Assembly (NCBI GenBank): GCA_002490835.1
Contig: DKUU01000022.1
Coordinates: 1-64,000, forward strand
Direction of reading: 5' to 3'
Length of the DNA stretch: 64,000 nt
DNA from: Lachnospiraceae bacterium UBA7196
Lineage (GTDB): Bacteria > Bacillota > Clostridia > Lachnospirales > Lachnospiraceae
This document shows positions 1 to 9,000 of the stretch, one piece after another. The notes below the pieces were generated by a model. It was not told the DNA's origin and made no database searches. It saw nothing but the letters and a program-made list of their open reading frames with translations. The position numbers were made by a program, and so were the translations under genes. Numbering within the stretch: position 1 is the first letter of the stretch; every line of letters starts with the position of its first letter.

Positions 1-23
1 GCTGACCTTTTTTGACAGTCTGG

Positions 24-47
24 GAGGCGCTATCCCTATAGCGCCTC
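24..47. other. perfect inverted repeat over the end of icd
   Basis: Two 10-bp arms (GAGGCGCTAT and ATAGCGCCTC) separated by 4 bases overlap the last codons and stop codon of the isocitrate dehydrogenase gene. In the direction of icd transcription no U-tract follows at once (an A-rich stretch does), so it is an mRNA 3'-end hairpin or a weak terminator rather than a classical one. Confidence 0.5.
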
Positions 48-1241
48 TAACGTCTTCCTGATTTCCTTAATAAACGCCTCGCAGTCCAAAACAGTCACAT
101 TCTGAATCGAGGTGATAAGCGACAGACCTTTTGTCATTTTCCCATCCTCTATTGTCTTGATCGAAGCCTTTTCCAGTTTATCCGCAAATTCCACAAGCTC
201 TGAAATCCCATCCAGTTCACCGCGCTTTCTGAGCGCCCCTGTCCATGCGAAGATTGTCGCCACAGAGTTCGTGGTCGTCTTCTCCCCTTTTAAGTACTGA
301 TAGTAATGTCTCTGTACGGTTCCATGCGCCGCCTCATACTCATAAGCTCCGCTTGGCGACACCAGCACGGAAGTCATCATGGCGAGATCGCCAAACGCAG
401 AAGACACCATGTCGCTCATTACATCGCCGTCATAATTCTTGCAGGCCCAGATAAAGCCGCCCTTCGCCCTCATGACACGCGCAACGGCATCATCGATCAG
501 TGTGTAGAAATACTCGATACCCGCCGCCTCAAACTTCTCCTTATATTCCGCATCATAGAGTTCCTGAAAAATATCTTTAAAAGTATGATCGTACTTTTTG
601 GAAATCGTATCCTTTGTGGCAAACCAGAGATCCTGCTTTGTGTCCAGCGCATAGTTAAAACATGTTTTAGCAAAATTTTCGATAGATTCGTTCGTATTAT
701 GGATGCCCTGTAAGATGCCGGGACCGTCAAACTCATGGATCGTCTCTCTGATCTGCGTGCCATCCGCTCCTGTAAATACAAGTTCCGCCTTTCCCGCTCC
801 GGGCACTTTGATCTCCGTGTTTTTGTAAACATCCCCGTAAGCGTGTCTGGCTAAAGTAATCGGCTTTTCCCAGTTTTTTACATAAGGCTCGATTCCTTTC
901 ACAATAATAGGCGCACGAAACACCGTTCCGTCAAGCGCTGCCCTTATCGTACCATTGGGACTTTTCCACATTTCTTTCAGATTGTACTCCGTCATTCTCG
1001 CCGCATTGGGCGTGATGGTGGCACATTTGACGGCTACACCGTACTTTTTCGTCGCTTCCGCAGAATCAATCGTCACCTGATCATCGGTTTCGTTGCGGTG
1101 CTCCAAACCCAGATCATAATACTCTGTCTTAAGATCGATATACGGCAATAACAGCTCGTCCTTTACCATTCTCCAGATAATTCTTGTCATCTCGTCCCCG
1201 TCCATTTCTACCAAAGGGATCGTCATTTTGATTTTTTCCAT
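36..1241 (-). CDS. icd: NADP-dependent isocitrate dehydrogenase
   Basis: Oxidative decarboxylation of isocitrate to 2-oxoglutarate with NADP+, in the cytoplasm, feeding glutamate synthesis. The 401-residue protein is of the eukaryotic-like dimeric NADP-IDH type: the start MTIPLVEMDGDEMTR, CATITP, KSPNGTIR and RHAYGDVY are the substrate-site motifs of that family, and HGTVQRHYY lies in the cofactor region. The start at 1241 is chosen over an upstream in-frame start at 1271 because GGAAAGGA sits 9-11 bases before this ATG and the conserved family N-terminus begins here. The next gene upstream on the same strand is a GntR regulator, 30 bases away, so the two may be co-transcribed. No other TCA-cycle gene is in the window. 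Confidence 0.95.
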   Translation of the reverse strand: MEKIKMTIPLVEMDGDEMTRIIWRMVKDELLLPYIDLKTEYYDLGLEHRNETDDQVTIDSAEATKKYGVAVKCATITPNAARMTEYNLKEMWKSPNGTIRAALDGTVFRAPIIVKGIEPYVKNWEKPITLARHAYGDVYKNTEIKVPGAGKAELVFTGADGTQIRETIHEFDGPGILQGIHNTNESIENFAKTCFNYALDTKQDLWFATKDTISKKYDHTFKDIFQELYDAEYKEKFEAAGIEYFYTLIDDAVARVMRAKGGFIWACKNYDGDVMSDMVSSAFGDLAMMTSVLVSPSGAYEYEAAHGTVQRHYYQYLKGEKTTTNSVATIFAWTGALRKRGELDGISELVEFADKLEKASIKTIEDGKMTKGLSLITSIQNVTVLDCEAFIKEIRKTLEAL

Positions 1242-1271
1242 GCGTTTTTGTCCTTTCCTATCGGGTTTCAT

Positions 1272-1997
1272 TTATTTGCTGCCGGTATCTGCTTTTGTAG
1301 CTTCTTCCGTAGCTTCCCCGTATATTTCCTTCAGTCCGTTCTTCACCATATTATCGTAAGCGTTTATCATATGTCGGTTCGCAAGCTGCTCCGCCAGTCC
1401 GGCATCCCCCGCCTTGATCGCTTCCATGATCTGTCTGTGTTCATCATTGCTGGCCCGCCCTCTGGTGTTGGTGGCCAGCGTCTTTTGCCTGACGCGCAGC
1501 ACGTAGCGGTGGAAGTCCCGCAGCGTATGTTCTAACAGCTTGGAATCGCAGGCTTCATAAAGGATATCATGGAAGCGGTTGTCCAACTCCGCCATCTGAT
1601 CAAGATGCCCCTTCTGCGCATGAAAATCCGCCAGATAGATGTTCTCTTCCATCTCCTCAAGCTGCTCTTTCGTGATCTTTTCCGTGGCGAGACGCGCGCA
1701 CAGCCCCTCTAAGAGAGAACGGATCATGTAGATGTCCTTCACGTCCTTCGCCGTGATCCCCGTCACGTAGGCGCCCTTGTTGGGAATGATCTGGATCAGT
1801 CCTTCCAGCTCAAGCTGTCTGAACGCCTCCCTGACGGGTGTGCGGCTCACCCCCAGCTCCTCACCGATCGCGACCTCTTTTAATTCCTCATGCTCCTTGA
1901 ACTTACCGCTTAAAATATCTTCCCGCAATTTCTGAAACACCCTTCCCCGCAGGGAATACTTGTCATTTGTTTCATACATCTTATCATAGTTTGTCAT
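1272..1997 (-). CDS. GntR-family transcriptional regulator, FCD (FadR-like) subgroup
   Basis: DNA-binding regulator with a winged helix at the N-terminus (residues about 12-75; SLRGRVFQKLREDILSG, then the recognition-helix region VSRTPVREAFRQLELEG) and an all-helical FCD effector domain with the expected D/H metal or acid ligand pattern (LDNRFHDILYEAC, then NDEHRQIMEAIKAGD). 241 residues, normal for the family. The start at 1997 has GAGG 8 bases upstream; the open frame extends further but that extension reads into the spacer and the neighbouring protease gene. The ligand cannot be told from sequence; such regulators usually sense an organic acid. Adjacent icd downstream suggests, without proving, a link to carboxylate metabolism. 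Confidence 0.9.
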   Translation of the reverse strand: MTNYDKMYETNDKYSLRGRVFQKLREDILSGKFKEHEELKEVAIGEELGVSRTPVREAFRQLELEGLIQIIPNKGAYVTGITAKDVKDIYMIRSLLEGLCARLATEKITKEQLEEMEENIYLADFHAQKGHLDQMAELDNRFHDILYEACDSKLLEHTLRDFHRYVLRVRQKTLATNTRGRASNDEHRQIMEAIKAGDAGLAEQLANRHMINAYDNMVKNGLKEIYGEATEEATKADTGSK

Positions 1998-2050
1998 GTT
2001 AATCCTCATTTCTGCGCACATTTTTGAGAATTTTATATTACCTCGTATAA

Positions 2051-2060
2051 TTGTATACAA
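2051..2060. promoter_or_regulatory. predicted GntR operator (autoregulation)
   Basis: TTGTATACAA is a perfect 10-bp palindrome located 54 bases upstream of the GntR start codon. It equals the core of the known Bacillus subtilis GntR operator and fits the FadR-subgroup pattern T-N-G-T...A-C-N-A. Binding by the adjacent regulator is inferred. Confidence 0.6.
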
Positions 2061-2074
2061 CCTTGCCGTTTCTG

Positions 2075-2995
2075 TCAATATAGAGCGAACAACTTTTCTA
2101 TATCGAGCATCCCCCAGCCCTGCTTCGTCTCCTCCTCCCCCAGATCCCTCGCCGCAAGGAGCATACGCCGCTTTAACTGCATACTGCTGCAATACGGATA
2201 TTTTTGCAAAAATAAGGCTGCTGCGCCGGATACGATGGGTGTTGCCATGGAAGTGCCGCTCTTTCTCACATAGGCATCCCGGTAACGCCCCCTTCTGTCT
2301 CTTAGCCAGTGCAGATTACAGGAAATGATATCCGTTCCCGGTGCAACGATATCCGGTTTTCGATCGATCCTTCCCGCTCTCCCCCGCCCTGAATAGTACT
2401 CGCACAGATCCTTCCTGTTTCCAAAAAAGCCTCCTTCGTGACAGCCGACCGTGATGACCTGCGAACTTTCTCCCAGAGGAGACAGACTCCCTTCCGCCGG
2501 CCCCTTGTTGCCTGCCGCGCAGACTACCACGACCCCCTCTTCACAGACCCGTTCCAGAAGGCCTTTTAATTCCTCCATCCTGCCCCTTCCGCCGCTGTCC
2601 CCGATACCGACGGAGATATTGAGGACACGGATCCGGTATCGCAGCCTGTTTTCCAATACCCAGAGAAGACCATAATACATACTTTCGATGCTGCCCTCTC
2701 CATTCTCATCCAGCACCTTTCCCACGCAGAACCTGCAGGTGGGCGCGATCCCGGAAAACCGCCCCCGTGACAGCAAGCCGCTTCCGCCAAGACATCCCGC
2801 CACATGGGTGCCGTGACCGCTGTCGTCATATAGAGCCTGCCTGTTATTTACAAAATCCTGAAAAGCAATGATCCTCCCGCCAAAATCTGGATGATTTCCG
2901 ATACCTGTATCCAAAACGGCCACGCAGATTTCCTCCGTGGCCACACTGTACTGTATCTTTTCACTGCACCCAAGCTGTCTTTTCACCCTGTCCAT
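2075..2995 (-). CDS. subtilisin-like serine protease (S8), cytoplasmic type
   Basis: 306-residue S8 peptidase with an intact catalytic set: Asp29 (AVLDTGIG), His61 (DSGHGTHVAG), oxyanion Asn163 (AAGNKGP) and Ser249 (GTSMATP). There is no signal peptide and no propeptide, so it resembles intracellular subtilisins or AprX-like proteases acting in the cytoplasm. The N-terminal 22 residues before the first strand are charged. The only Shine-Dalgarno candidate for the start at 2995 is the GGGAG forming part of the terminator stem just upstream, with a long 14-base spacing, so translation may be poor or regulated. It ends 78 bases before the GntR start. Confidence 0.9.
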   Translation of the reverse strand: MDRVKRQLGCSEKIQYSVATEEICVAVLDTGIGNHPDFGGRIIAFQDFVNNRQALYDDSGHGTHVAGCLGGSGLLSRGRFSGIAPTCRFCVGKVLDENGEGSIESMYYGLLWVLENRLRYRIRVLNISVGIGDSGGRGRMEELKGLLERVCEEGVVVVCAAGNKGPAEGSLSPLGESSQVITVGCHEGGFFGNRKDLCEYYSGRGRAGRIDRKPDIVAPGTDIISCNLHWLRDRRGRYRDAYVRKSGTSMATPIVSGAAALFLQKYPYCSSMQLKRRMLLAARDLGEEETKQGWGMLDIEKLFALY

Positions 2996-3002
2996 GGTAC
3001 AT

Positions 3003-3041
3003 AAAAAAACTCCCGGCTTTAGATATATACTATGCCGGAAG
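3003..3041 (-). terminator. intrinsic terminator after the sortase/LRR operon
   Basis: On the minus strand an 8-bp stem (CTTCCGGC with GCCGGGAG, one G-U pair) is followed by seven T residues. It lies between the stop of the LRR protein gene (3079) and the start of the protease (2995). Confidence 0.75.
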
Positions 3042-3078
3042 TCATTTTATGCGCTATTTTTACAAAATTTTCCGTCCG

Positions 3079-6069
3079 TCAACGTTTCTTCCTAAAAGGT
3101 CTCACCAGTCTCCTTTTCAGTTTCCCCAAACTGTTCTTCTGATAGAAGAACACCGCCAGCGCCGCAAAGAAAAGTCCCGCACCGAAGAAATATTTCGGAT
3201 GGATGCTGTGGTCGCCCGTATCCGGAGAGGCATCCTTTTTACCGAGGGAGAGGAACACCGCCTGCCCTTCCTTTACATCCGCCACCGCCGGTCCGGAACC
3301 ATAGTGATAGATTCCATAAGCGGAGAAATGCGCCGCCGTAAAGGCTACCGCGTCCTGCCCGTCTACAGAGACGATACGGCAGTCCGCCTCTTCTAATTGA
3401 CCATCTTGGTCAAGGCATACCACATGCAGATTTTCCTTCAAAACGCCCTGCGGAAGCGGCATCGTGATCTCCACCCGCTGCTTACCGAGTCCCGTGATCG
3501 GGACGTTTGTCACCTGATCCGTCATCGTGATCTCGTATGCGTGAAGAGAATGCGGAAGCTTACCGCCGTAGATCGACTGATAGACCTCGTTGATCTTTGC
3601 CTTCGCGTCCTCGCTGTCTTCGATCGCTAACTGGTAACTTCCCTCGCTGCCTTCCATGACAGCCGTCAGAGTACCGTCCCTTGGAATCGAATAACTGTTG
3701 TTTACGACCTCGATCCCTGATGCAGCCGCCTTTGTCCGCACCACATCCGTAAGGCTCTCCGTTCCGGGCGCAGCATCCTCCAGCGTATAGGTTTGGCCGC
3801 CTGCCTTCACGGTCTCACCGGCCGCAGGCGCTTCTTTCGTCTTCTTTAACATCGTAAGGACACCGTCCGCCTCTTCCTGCGGTTCAGCCGAAGCGTCACC
3901 CTCGGTCCGCCTTGCTGATCCTGCCGCCCCTGCATCATCCGCAGACTCTGTCCTGTCTCTATTCGCAGATTCAGGCGCCGCACCGTCTTCTGACTCCTGT
4001 GCAGCATCCAACTCTGAAGCCGCCTCACTGCTCTTCTTCTTACAGATCGCGCCTGTAAAAGCACCTCCTGCCGAAGACAGACAGGTATCCGTCAGATCCG
4101 TCACTCCAGCCGGAATCACGGCTACGCGCGCGCCCGTAAAGACAGGCCCCCTGTAAGCGTCGCGGTAGAGCTTCGTGGCCGCATTCTCATAGGAACGGGC
4201 GGGAAGTTTATCCCCCGCAAAGTAGATGACGCCATCTTTTATCTTATTATTGTCGAAGGCCCGCAGGCCGATTTCTTCCACATTAGGGCCAATGTACACC
4301 GACGAAACCGGGCAGCCCGCAAAAGCTCTGTCACAGATCTTTATAAGACCCAAGCCGCCCTCGATACGCTCCAGCTTATCGCAGTCCTCAAAAGCGCCCT
4401 CGCCGATCTCCGTCACGCTGTCGGGGATCCGCACGGCCTTGATACCCGAAAGACCTCGAAACGCCTCCGGACCGATCTTCTTGACCGAATCGGGAATCGA
4501 CACTTCCCCACCCTTTCCGCGGTAGGCTAAGAGGATGCCGTCGCCTACGATCAAAAATTCTCCCGCCTCGCCCACATTGGCCTTCCAGCCGGATAGCCAA
4601 GGCGTCTTATCGAAGGCGGATACTCCGATTTTACTTACGCTGTTCGGAATGACTACGTCAGTCAATTCATCACAGTGGTAGAACGCCGCATAGCCGATCT
4701 CCTCCACACCGTCAGGAATCAGCACCGAAGTCAGCGATGCTCTGGCATAAGCAAACTCTCCGATCCTGCGGATTCCCGAAGGAATGTCACAGGAAGCCAT
4801 ATCTTCATCATAGTAGGCCTGCGCCGCTATGGTCTCTCCGTTTACTACCGTATATTTCGGGAAGGAACCGCCCTTGGCATCCTCAGAACCCTCAAGTCCC
4901 GGAATCGTATCCAGATCAGGCTCCTCCATCACAGGTTCTCCGCCCAGAATCTCTCCTGTGCCGCCCACGTTCACGGTGGCCTTGGCATTATCCACCAGTA
5001 CGTAGACCTCCTGCCCGATGACGCGGGATTTCGCTTTTACGTTGGAATCCTCCTCCGCCTCCATGGCGTTCATATGAGATACTTCGTGATAATAATCCAC
5101 GGGACCAAGGACCCATCCTTCCGCTCCGGCATCCTCGCTCTCTCTGCCCGGAATCGGCGCTTCCTCATATTCGGAAACATCAATATCGTCCAGCACGAGC
5201 GACTCTGCAAAGCGTTTTGCGTAAGAACCGGCCTCCGCATGGATCGTAAGCTTTGTACAGCCGTCAAAAGCCGTAGAATGAATCGAACTTACAGAAATCG
5301 GAATCGTGATATCCCGCAGCCTCACACAATCCTCAAACGCCTTCATATCGATGCGCTGTACGGAGTGAGGAAGCGAAACTTCTTTTAAATTTTTGCAGTT
5401 AGAAAAGGCATAACCCGTGATCTCCGCCACATTGCTGCTGACGTTCGCATACTGCAGATTATAATCGCCCCAGAAAGCATAGGGACGAATCTTTTCCACC
5501 GAAGAAGGCATCGTGTAGGAATCGCCCCTTCGGCCGGCAAGCACCTGATATAGCACATCCCCGCCCTTTTTATTATAGATTGCACCGTCATCGCAGACAA
5601 AGTTAGGGTTACCGCTGTCAATGTCCACAGATACAAGGCTGTAATCTCCCGCAAACGCACCGTTTCCAAGACTCTTAAGACCCGTGCCGACAGAGACGCT
5701 GCGCAGGGACGGGCAGCCGGAAAAGGCGGCGTTCTCAATGATCTCCACGGAATCGGGAATCGTAACGCTCTGTAAATTCTGGCAATCGGAAAAAGCCCTC
5801 GCGCCGATGACTTCCACTGACTCGCCCAACGTAATGCGGCGCACAGCGTCATTGCCCGCGAAAGCTTCCGCTTCTATCCTTTTTACCTGATTGGAAACAG
5901 ACACGTCCTCAGCCGTGCCATTGTACTTCACAAGTGTAGATCCATTCACCTGAAATTCAGGTGCGGCGGAGGGTTCCTCCGCCTCCACACCTGATACAGG
6001 AATCTGTGTCACGACGATCGCTGTTACAAGGAGCAGCGTGCCGATCAGTTTTCTTATCATCTTCCCCAT
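3079..6069 (-). CDS. BspA-like leucine-rich-repeat surface protein, sortase-anchored
   Basis: 996-residue exported wall protein. An N-terminal signal segment (about 1-30: MIRKLIGTLLLVTAIVV) is followed by two blocks of LRR_5/BspA repeats (roughly 45-290 and 400-640) with the recurring pattern IPDSVxxIGxxAFxxCxxL. A Glu/Asp/Ala-rich linker (about 690-760) and a stalk domain ending FTAAHFSAYGIYHYG come next, then the sorting signal SPDTGD at about 948, a hydrophobic helix and a Lys/Arg-rich tail. PxTGD fits class B sortase substrates of Clostridia such as the SPKTG/PPKTG signals of Clostridioides difficile SrtB. It follows the larger LRR gene by 29 bases and shares its stalk and tail. GAGGGGG precedes the ATG. 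BspA-type proteins typically mediate adhesion; the ligand is unknown. Confidence 0.9.
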   Translation of the reverse strand: MGKMIRKLIGTLLLVTAIVVTQIPVSGVEAEEPSAAPEFQVNGSTLVKYNGTAEDVSVSNQVKRIEAEAFAGNDAVRRITLGESVEVIGARAFSDCQNLQSVTIPDSVEIIENAAFSGCPSLRSVSVGTGLKSLGNGAFAGDYSLVSVDIDSGNPNFVCDDGAIYNKKGGDVLYQVLAGRRGDSYTMPSSVEKIRPYAFWGDYNLQYANVSSNVAEITGYAFSNCKNLKEVSLPHSVQRIDMKAFEDCVRLRDITIPISVSSIHSTAFDGCTKLTIHAEAGSYAKRFAESLVLDDIDVSEYEEAPIPGRESEDAGAEGWVLGPVDYYHEVSHMNAMEAEEDSNVKAKSRVIGQEVYVLVDNAKATVNVGGTGEILGGEPVMEEPDLDTIPGLEGSEDAKGGSFPKYTVVNGETIAAQAYYDEDMASCDIPSGIRRIGEFAYARASLTSVLIPDGVEEIGYAAFYHCDELTDVVIPNSVSKIGVSAFDKTPWLSGWKANVGEAGEFLIVGDGILLAYRGKGGEVSIPDSVKKIGPEAFRGLSGIKAVRIPDSVTEIGEGAFEDCDKLERIEGGLGLIKICDRAFAGCPVSSVYIGPNVEEIGLRAFDNNKIKDGVIYFAGDKLPARSYENAATKLYRDAYRGPVFTGARVAVIPAGVTDLTDTCLSSAGGAFTGAICKKKSSEAASELDAAQESEDGAAPESANRDRTESADDAGAAGSARRTEGDASAEPQEEADGVLTMLKKTKEAPAAGETVKAGGQTYTLEDAAPGTESLTDVVRTKAAASGIEVVNNSYSIPRDGTLTAVMEGSEGSYQLAIEDSEDAKAKINEVYQSIYGGKLPHSLHAYEITMTDQVTNVPITGLGKQRVEITMPLPQGVLKENLHVVCLDQDGQLEEADCRIVSVDGQDAVAFTAAHFSAYGIYHYGSGPAVADVKEGQAVFLSLGKKDASPDTGDHSIHPKYFFGAGLFFAALAVFFYQKNSLGKLKRRLVRPFRKKR

Positions 6070-6098
6070 AGGATTCCCCCTCTGGGCTCATGTGTCCC

Positions 6099-9000
6099 TC
6101 ACGCTTTGGCCTTGACCTTTACCTTCTTATCCCGCTTCAAGAACAGGATCACGGACAGGCAGGCCAGCCCGAGCGATAAGAACCACTTCGGATGGATCGG
6201 GTCGCCGGTCTTCGGCGTCACGTCCAGCATACCTTCCACCAGATTGCCCGTATCCACATAGATCGTGTAGGGCGAGAAGTGGGTAGCTCGGAAACGGATA
6301 CACGGTACGCCGTTTATCGTGGTAAAGCTCTCGTTCAGGCTCTCTAACTGATCGCCGTTAATAACCGCACCCGCCATATTGTTTCCGCCGTAAGCCACCA
6401 GCGAATCCGGAATCGGGATCGTGATATCCACGGAAAGTCCCGTCGTATCCGTAATCTTCGTGGTGCCAGTGGAATCATAGAGACTGATATCCATCGCATA
6501 ATACAGGATGTTGTCAAGCGTGCCGTACTTATTCGTGAGCGCTGCCGCAACCGCGCGCGTCGCTTCGTCGGTCTCCGATATCTTCACGATAAAGTTATCC
6601 GTGGAACCGTTGGTATTCGCCGTGGCAAGGTCTCTGTTGGAGATGCCGGGCTTTTCAATATCCACTCTGGTACTGCCGTTATCACTTGGCGGCGTTGTAT
6701 TCGTCGTGCCTGTTCCGGTCGTGCCCGTAGAAGGTACCGTCGTATTATCCGTCACATAGTTTGCCTTCACCGTTACATTGTTGGACGGCATCGTAAAGGT
6801 GGTAGCCGGCATACTCACACTGGCTAACGTCACGCCGTTGGACTCCGTGGTCCACTTGTCAAAACGCATACCGGCCGCAGGAATGCTCGCCTGAATAATG
6901 ACCGTCGCGCCCGGCGTGTAAGTACCGGAACCGGAACCGTTCTCCACAAATACCGTGAACTGTCCGGGACCGGAAGTGCCGGAAGTCACGCTGGTGGAGC
7001 TGGTGCTGGTAGAACTTGAGCTGCTGCTGGTGTTGGAAGAGCTGCTCGTATTCGACGAAGTTCTACTGGTATTGCTGGCATTTCCGCTGGTAGTGCCACC
7101 GCTGGTATTTGTCGAACCGCCGCTGGTAGGCGTTGAACCACCGCTGGTAGGCGCCGCCTTATAAAGCATAATGATCTGCATATTGCGTTCGATCACCGTA
7201 TTAACCGTCCAGTTATCGCTGAACCCGTAAGCCTCGTAGCCTGCATGCTCCGGATGTTTCGGTGCCTCCAGCGTCAGATCCGCAAAGGACGCGCCGGCAT
7301 CGATCTGGTAGCTCTTGACCAGCGATCCGTCAATTAAATCGTAGAAATCAACGATATACTTGCCGTCAGGCGTCATACCGCCGCCGGTCGACTCGTACTG
7401 CGCGACAAACGTGGTAAGTTCATCATCGAGCGGCTCTGAAATCTTTATCCCCGTCCTCTTGGAGTTAGATCCCAGCCACTCCCCGTTAAAGGTATATCCG
7501 GGTCTGTGATTCGGATCAGTCAAAGCATTGGCCTCATCAGGCTGCCTCGGATAAACATCAACGCCATCCTTCTTCTGGAACTCCTGCGTCGCTCCGATCT
7601 GCGTGCCGTCATAGTCATAGAACTTCACGCTGTAAGCGCCCAATTCAATAAAGACTACGGGCGGATCAAAACGGTCTGCATAACGTCTCGCCGCGGAATC
7701 CGGATAGGACTTAATGATCACACCATTCTTCGGTGAAAAAGCATTATCCGCGATATCTACCTCGCGTCCCCAGATGGTGACCGTCAGTTTCTTTTTCCCA
7801 TCAGACTGCGTGATGCCTTCAAACGCTGTTTCCTTGATCTTGTTCACGGAAACAGGCAGGATCACATCGTCAAGTCTCACACAATCCTTAAAGCAGCCTT
7901 CCGGAATTTCCTTCAGATTATCCACGCCGGTAAAATCTGCTTTAATAATATTATCGCAGCCCTCGAAAGCGTTCTCCGCAATCGTGGCAACATCCTTCAG
8001 CAGGGTGATATTAGACGGTTCCACCGTCTTCTCTCCTATCCCGCCTTCAAGACCGGGACGTCCCTTGGCCATCAGACATTCAACAAGCTTATATTTTCCG
8101 TCATCCTGCTTTTCAAACAAAATTCCCTTCTCCACAGGATAGCTGTCATTGCCAATCAATTCCGTCATATTGGCGCAGCCGCGGAAAGGCAGGGCCTCAA
8201 TCTCTGTGACCACACCCAGTGTCACCGTCTTTAACTGCTCACAGTTATCAAAGGCATACGCCGGCAGCTTTTTCACGCTGCGCAGAACAACTTCCTTGAT
8301 GACGTCATTTCCCCTGACATCCTCTTCCAGATCGGCTATATTCTTATCGTTCTGTTTATCCTCGTCGCTGTAATCTTCATATCTGCCGCTGAACAGACCC
8401 GGTACGGAATTCCCGACCGGCTTGGCATCACGCTGGAACCTCGTTCCCGTCCTGCCCTGATATACGGTATAGTTATACGCATTATCGGGATTTACACCCG
8501 AATCCTGATAGCTATACACATCGATGGAAGTAACGCCCTCCGGCACGATGATGGTCTCCGTGCCGTCGATGAAACGTTTTGCGTTGCCTAACATCTGATA
8601 ATCGTCAAGTCCCTCCCCGTTCGGATGCGACTTCATCAGATTATAATTATCCATAAAATTATAAGGATTTGCTTCAAAGTATGGCTTTTTCAGCCATTTA
8701 TTCAATTCTTTTACACCGGCAGGCGCCGCCTGTGCCACCAGCGGCTCAAAGAAAAAGTCATACAGGCTGTTTCCTGCCATACGGGTATCGCTGTCGGACT
8801 GTGCGGCCGCCACATTATTGCCAAGCCAATTTGCCCAGTTAGTATGATTCTCTTCATCGACCTCCAAAAACCGTTCATTGATCCAAGGGCCGTAACGCTT
8901 TTCAAATTCTTCGTCCGTCACCGGCGTCTCTCTCACACCGTCATCGTTTAAGTCGGCCTCATCCAGATTGTCAATAGCTGCCTGCAACAGGCGTGCATAT

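Noticed and set aside
1242..1271. Longer icd start (10 extra residues).
   Set aside because: The conserved family N-terminus and a good ribosome site both place the start at 1241.
1998..2192. 65-residue N-terminal extension of the GntR regulator.
   Set aside because: It runs through the promoter and operator into the protease gene; GAGG at the right distance marks 1997.
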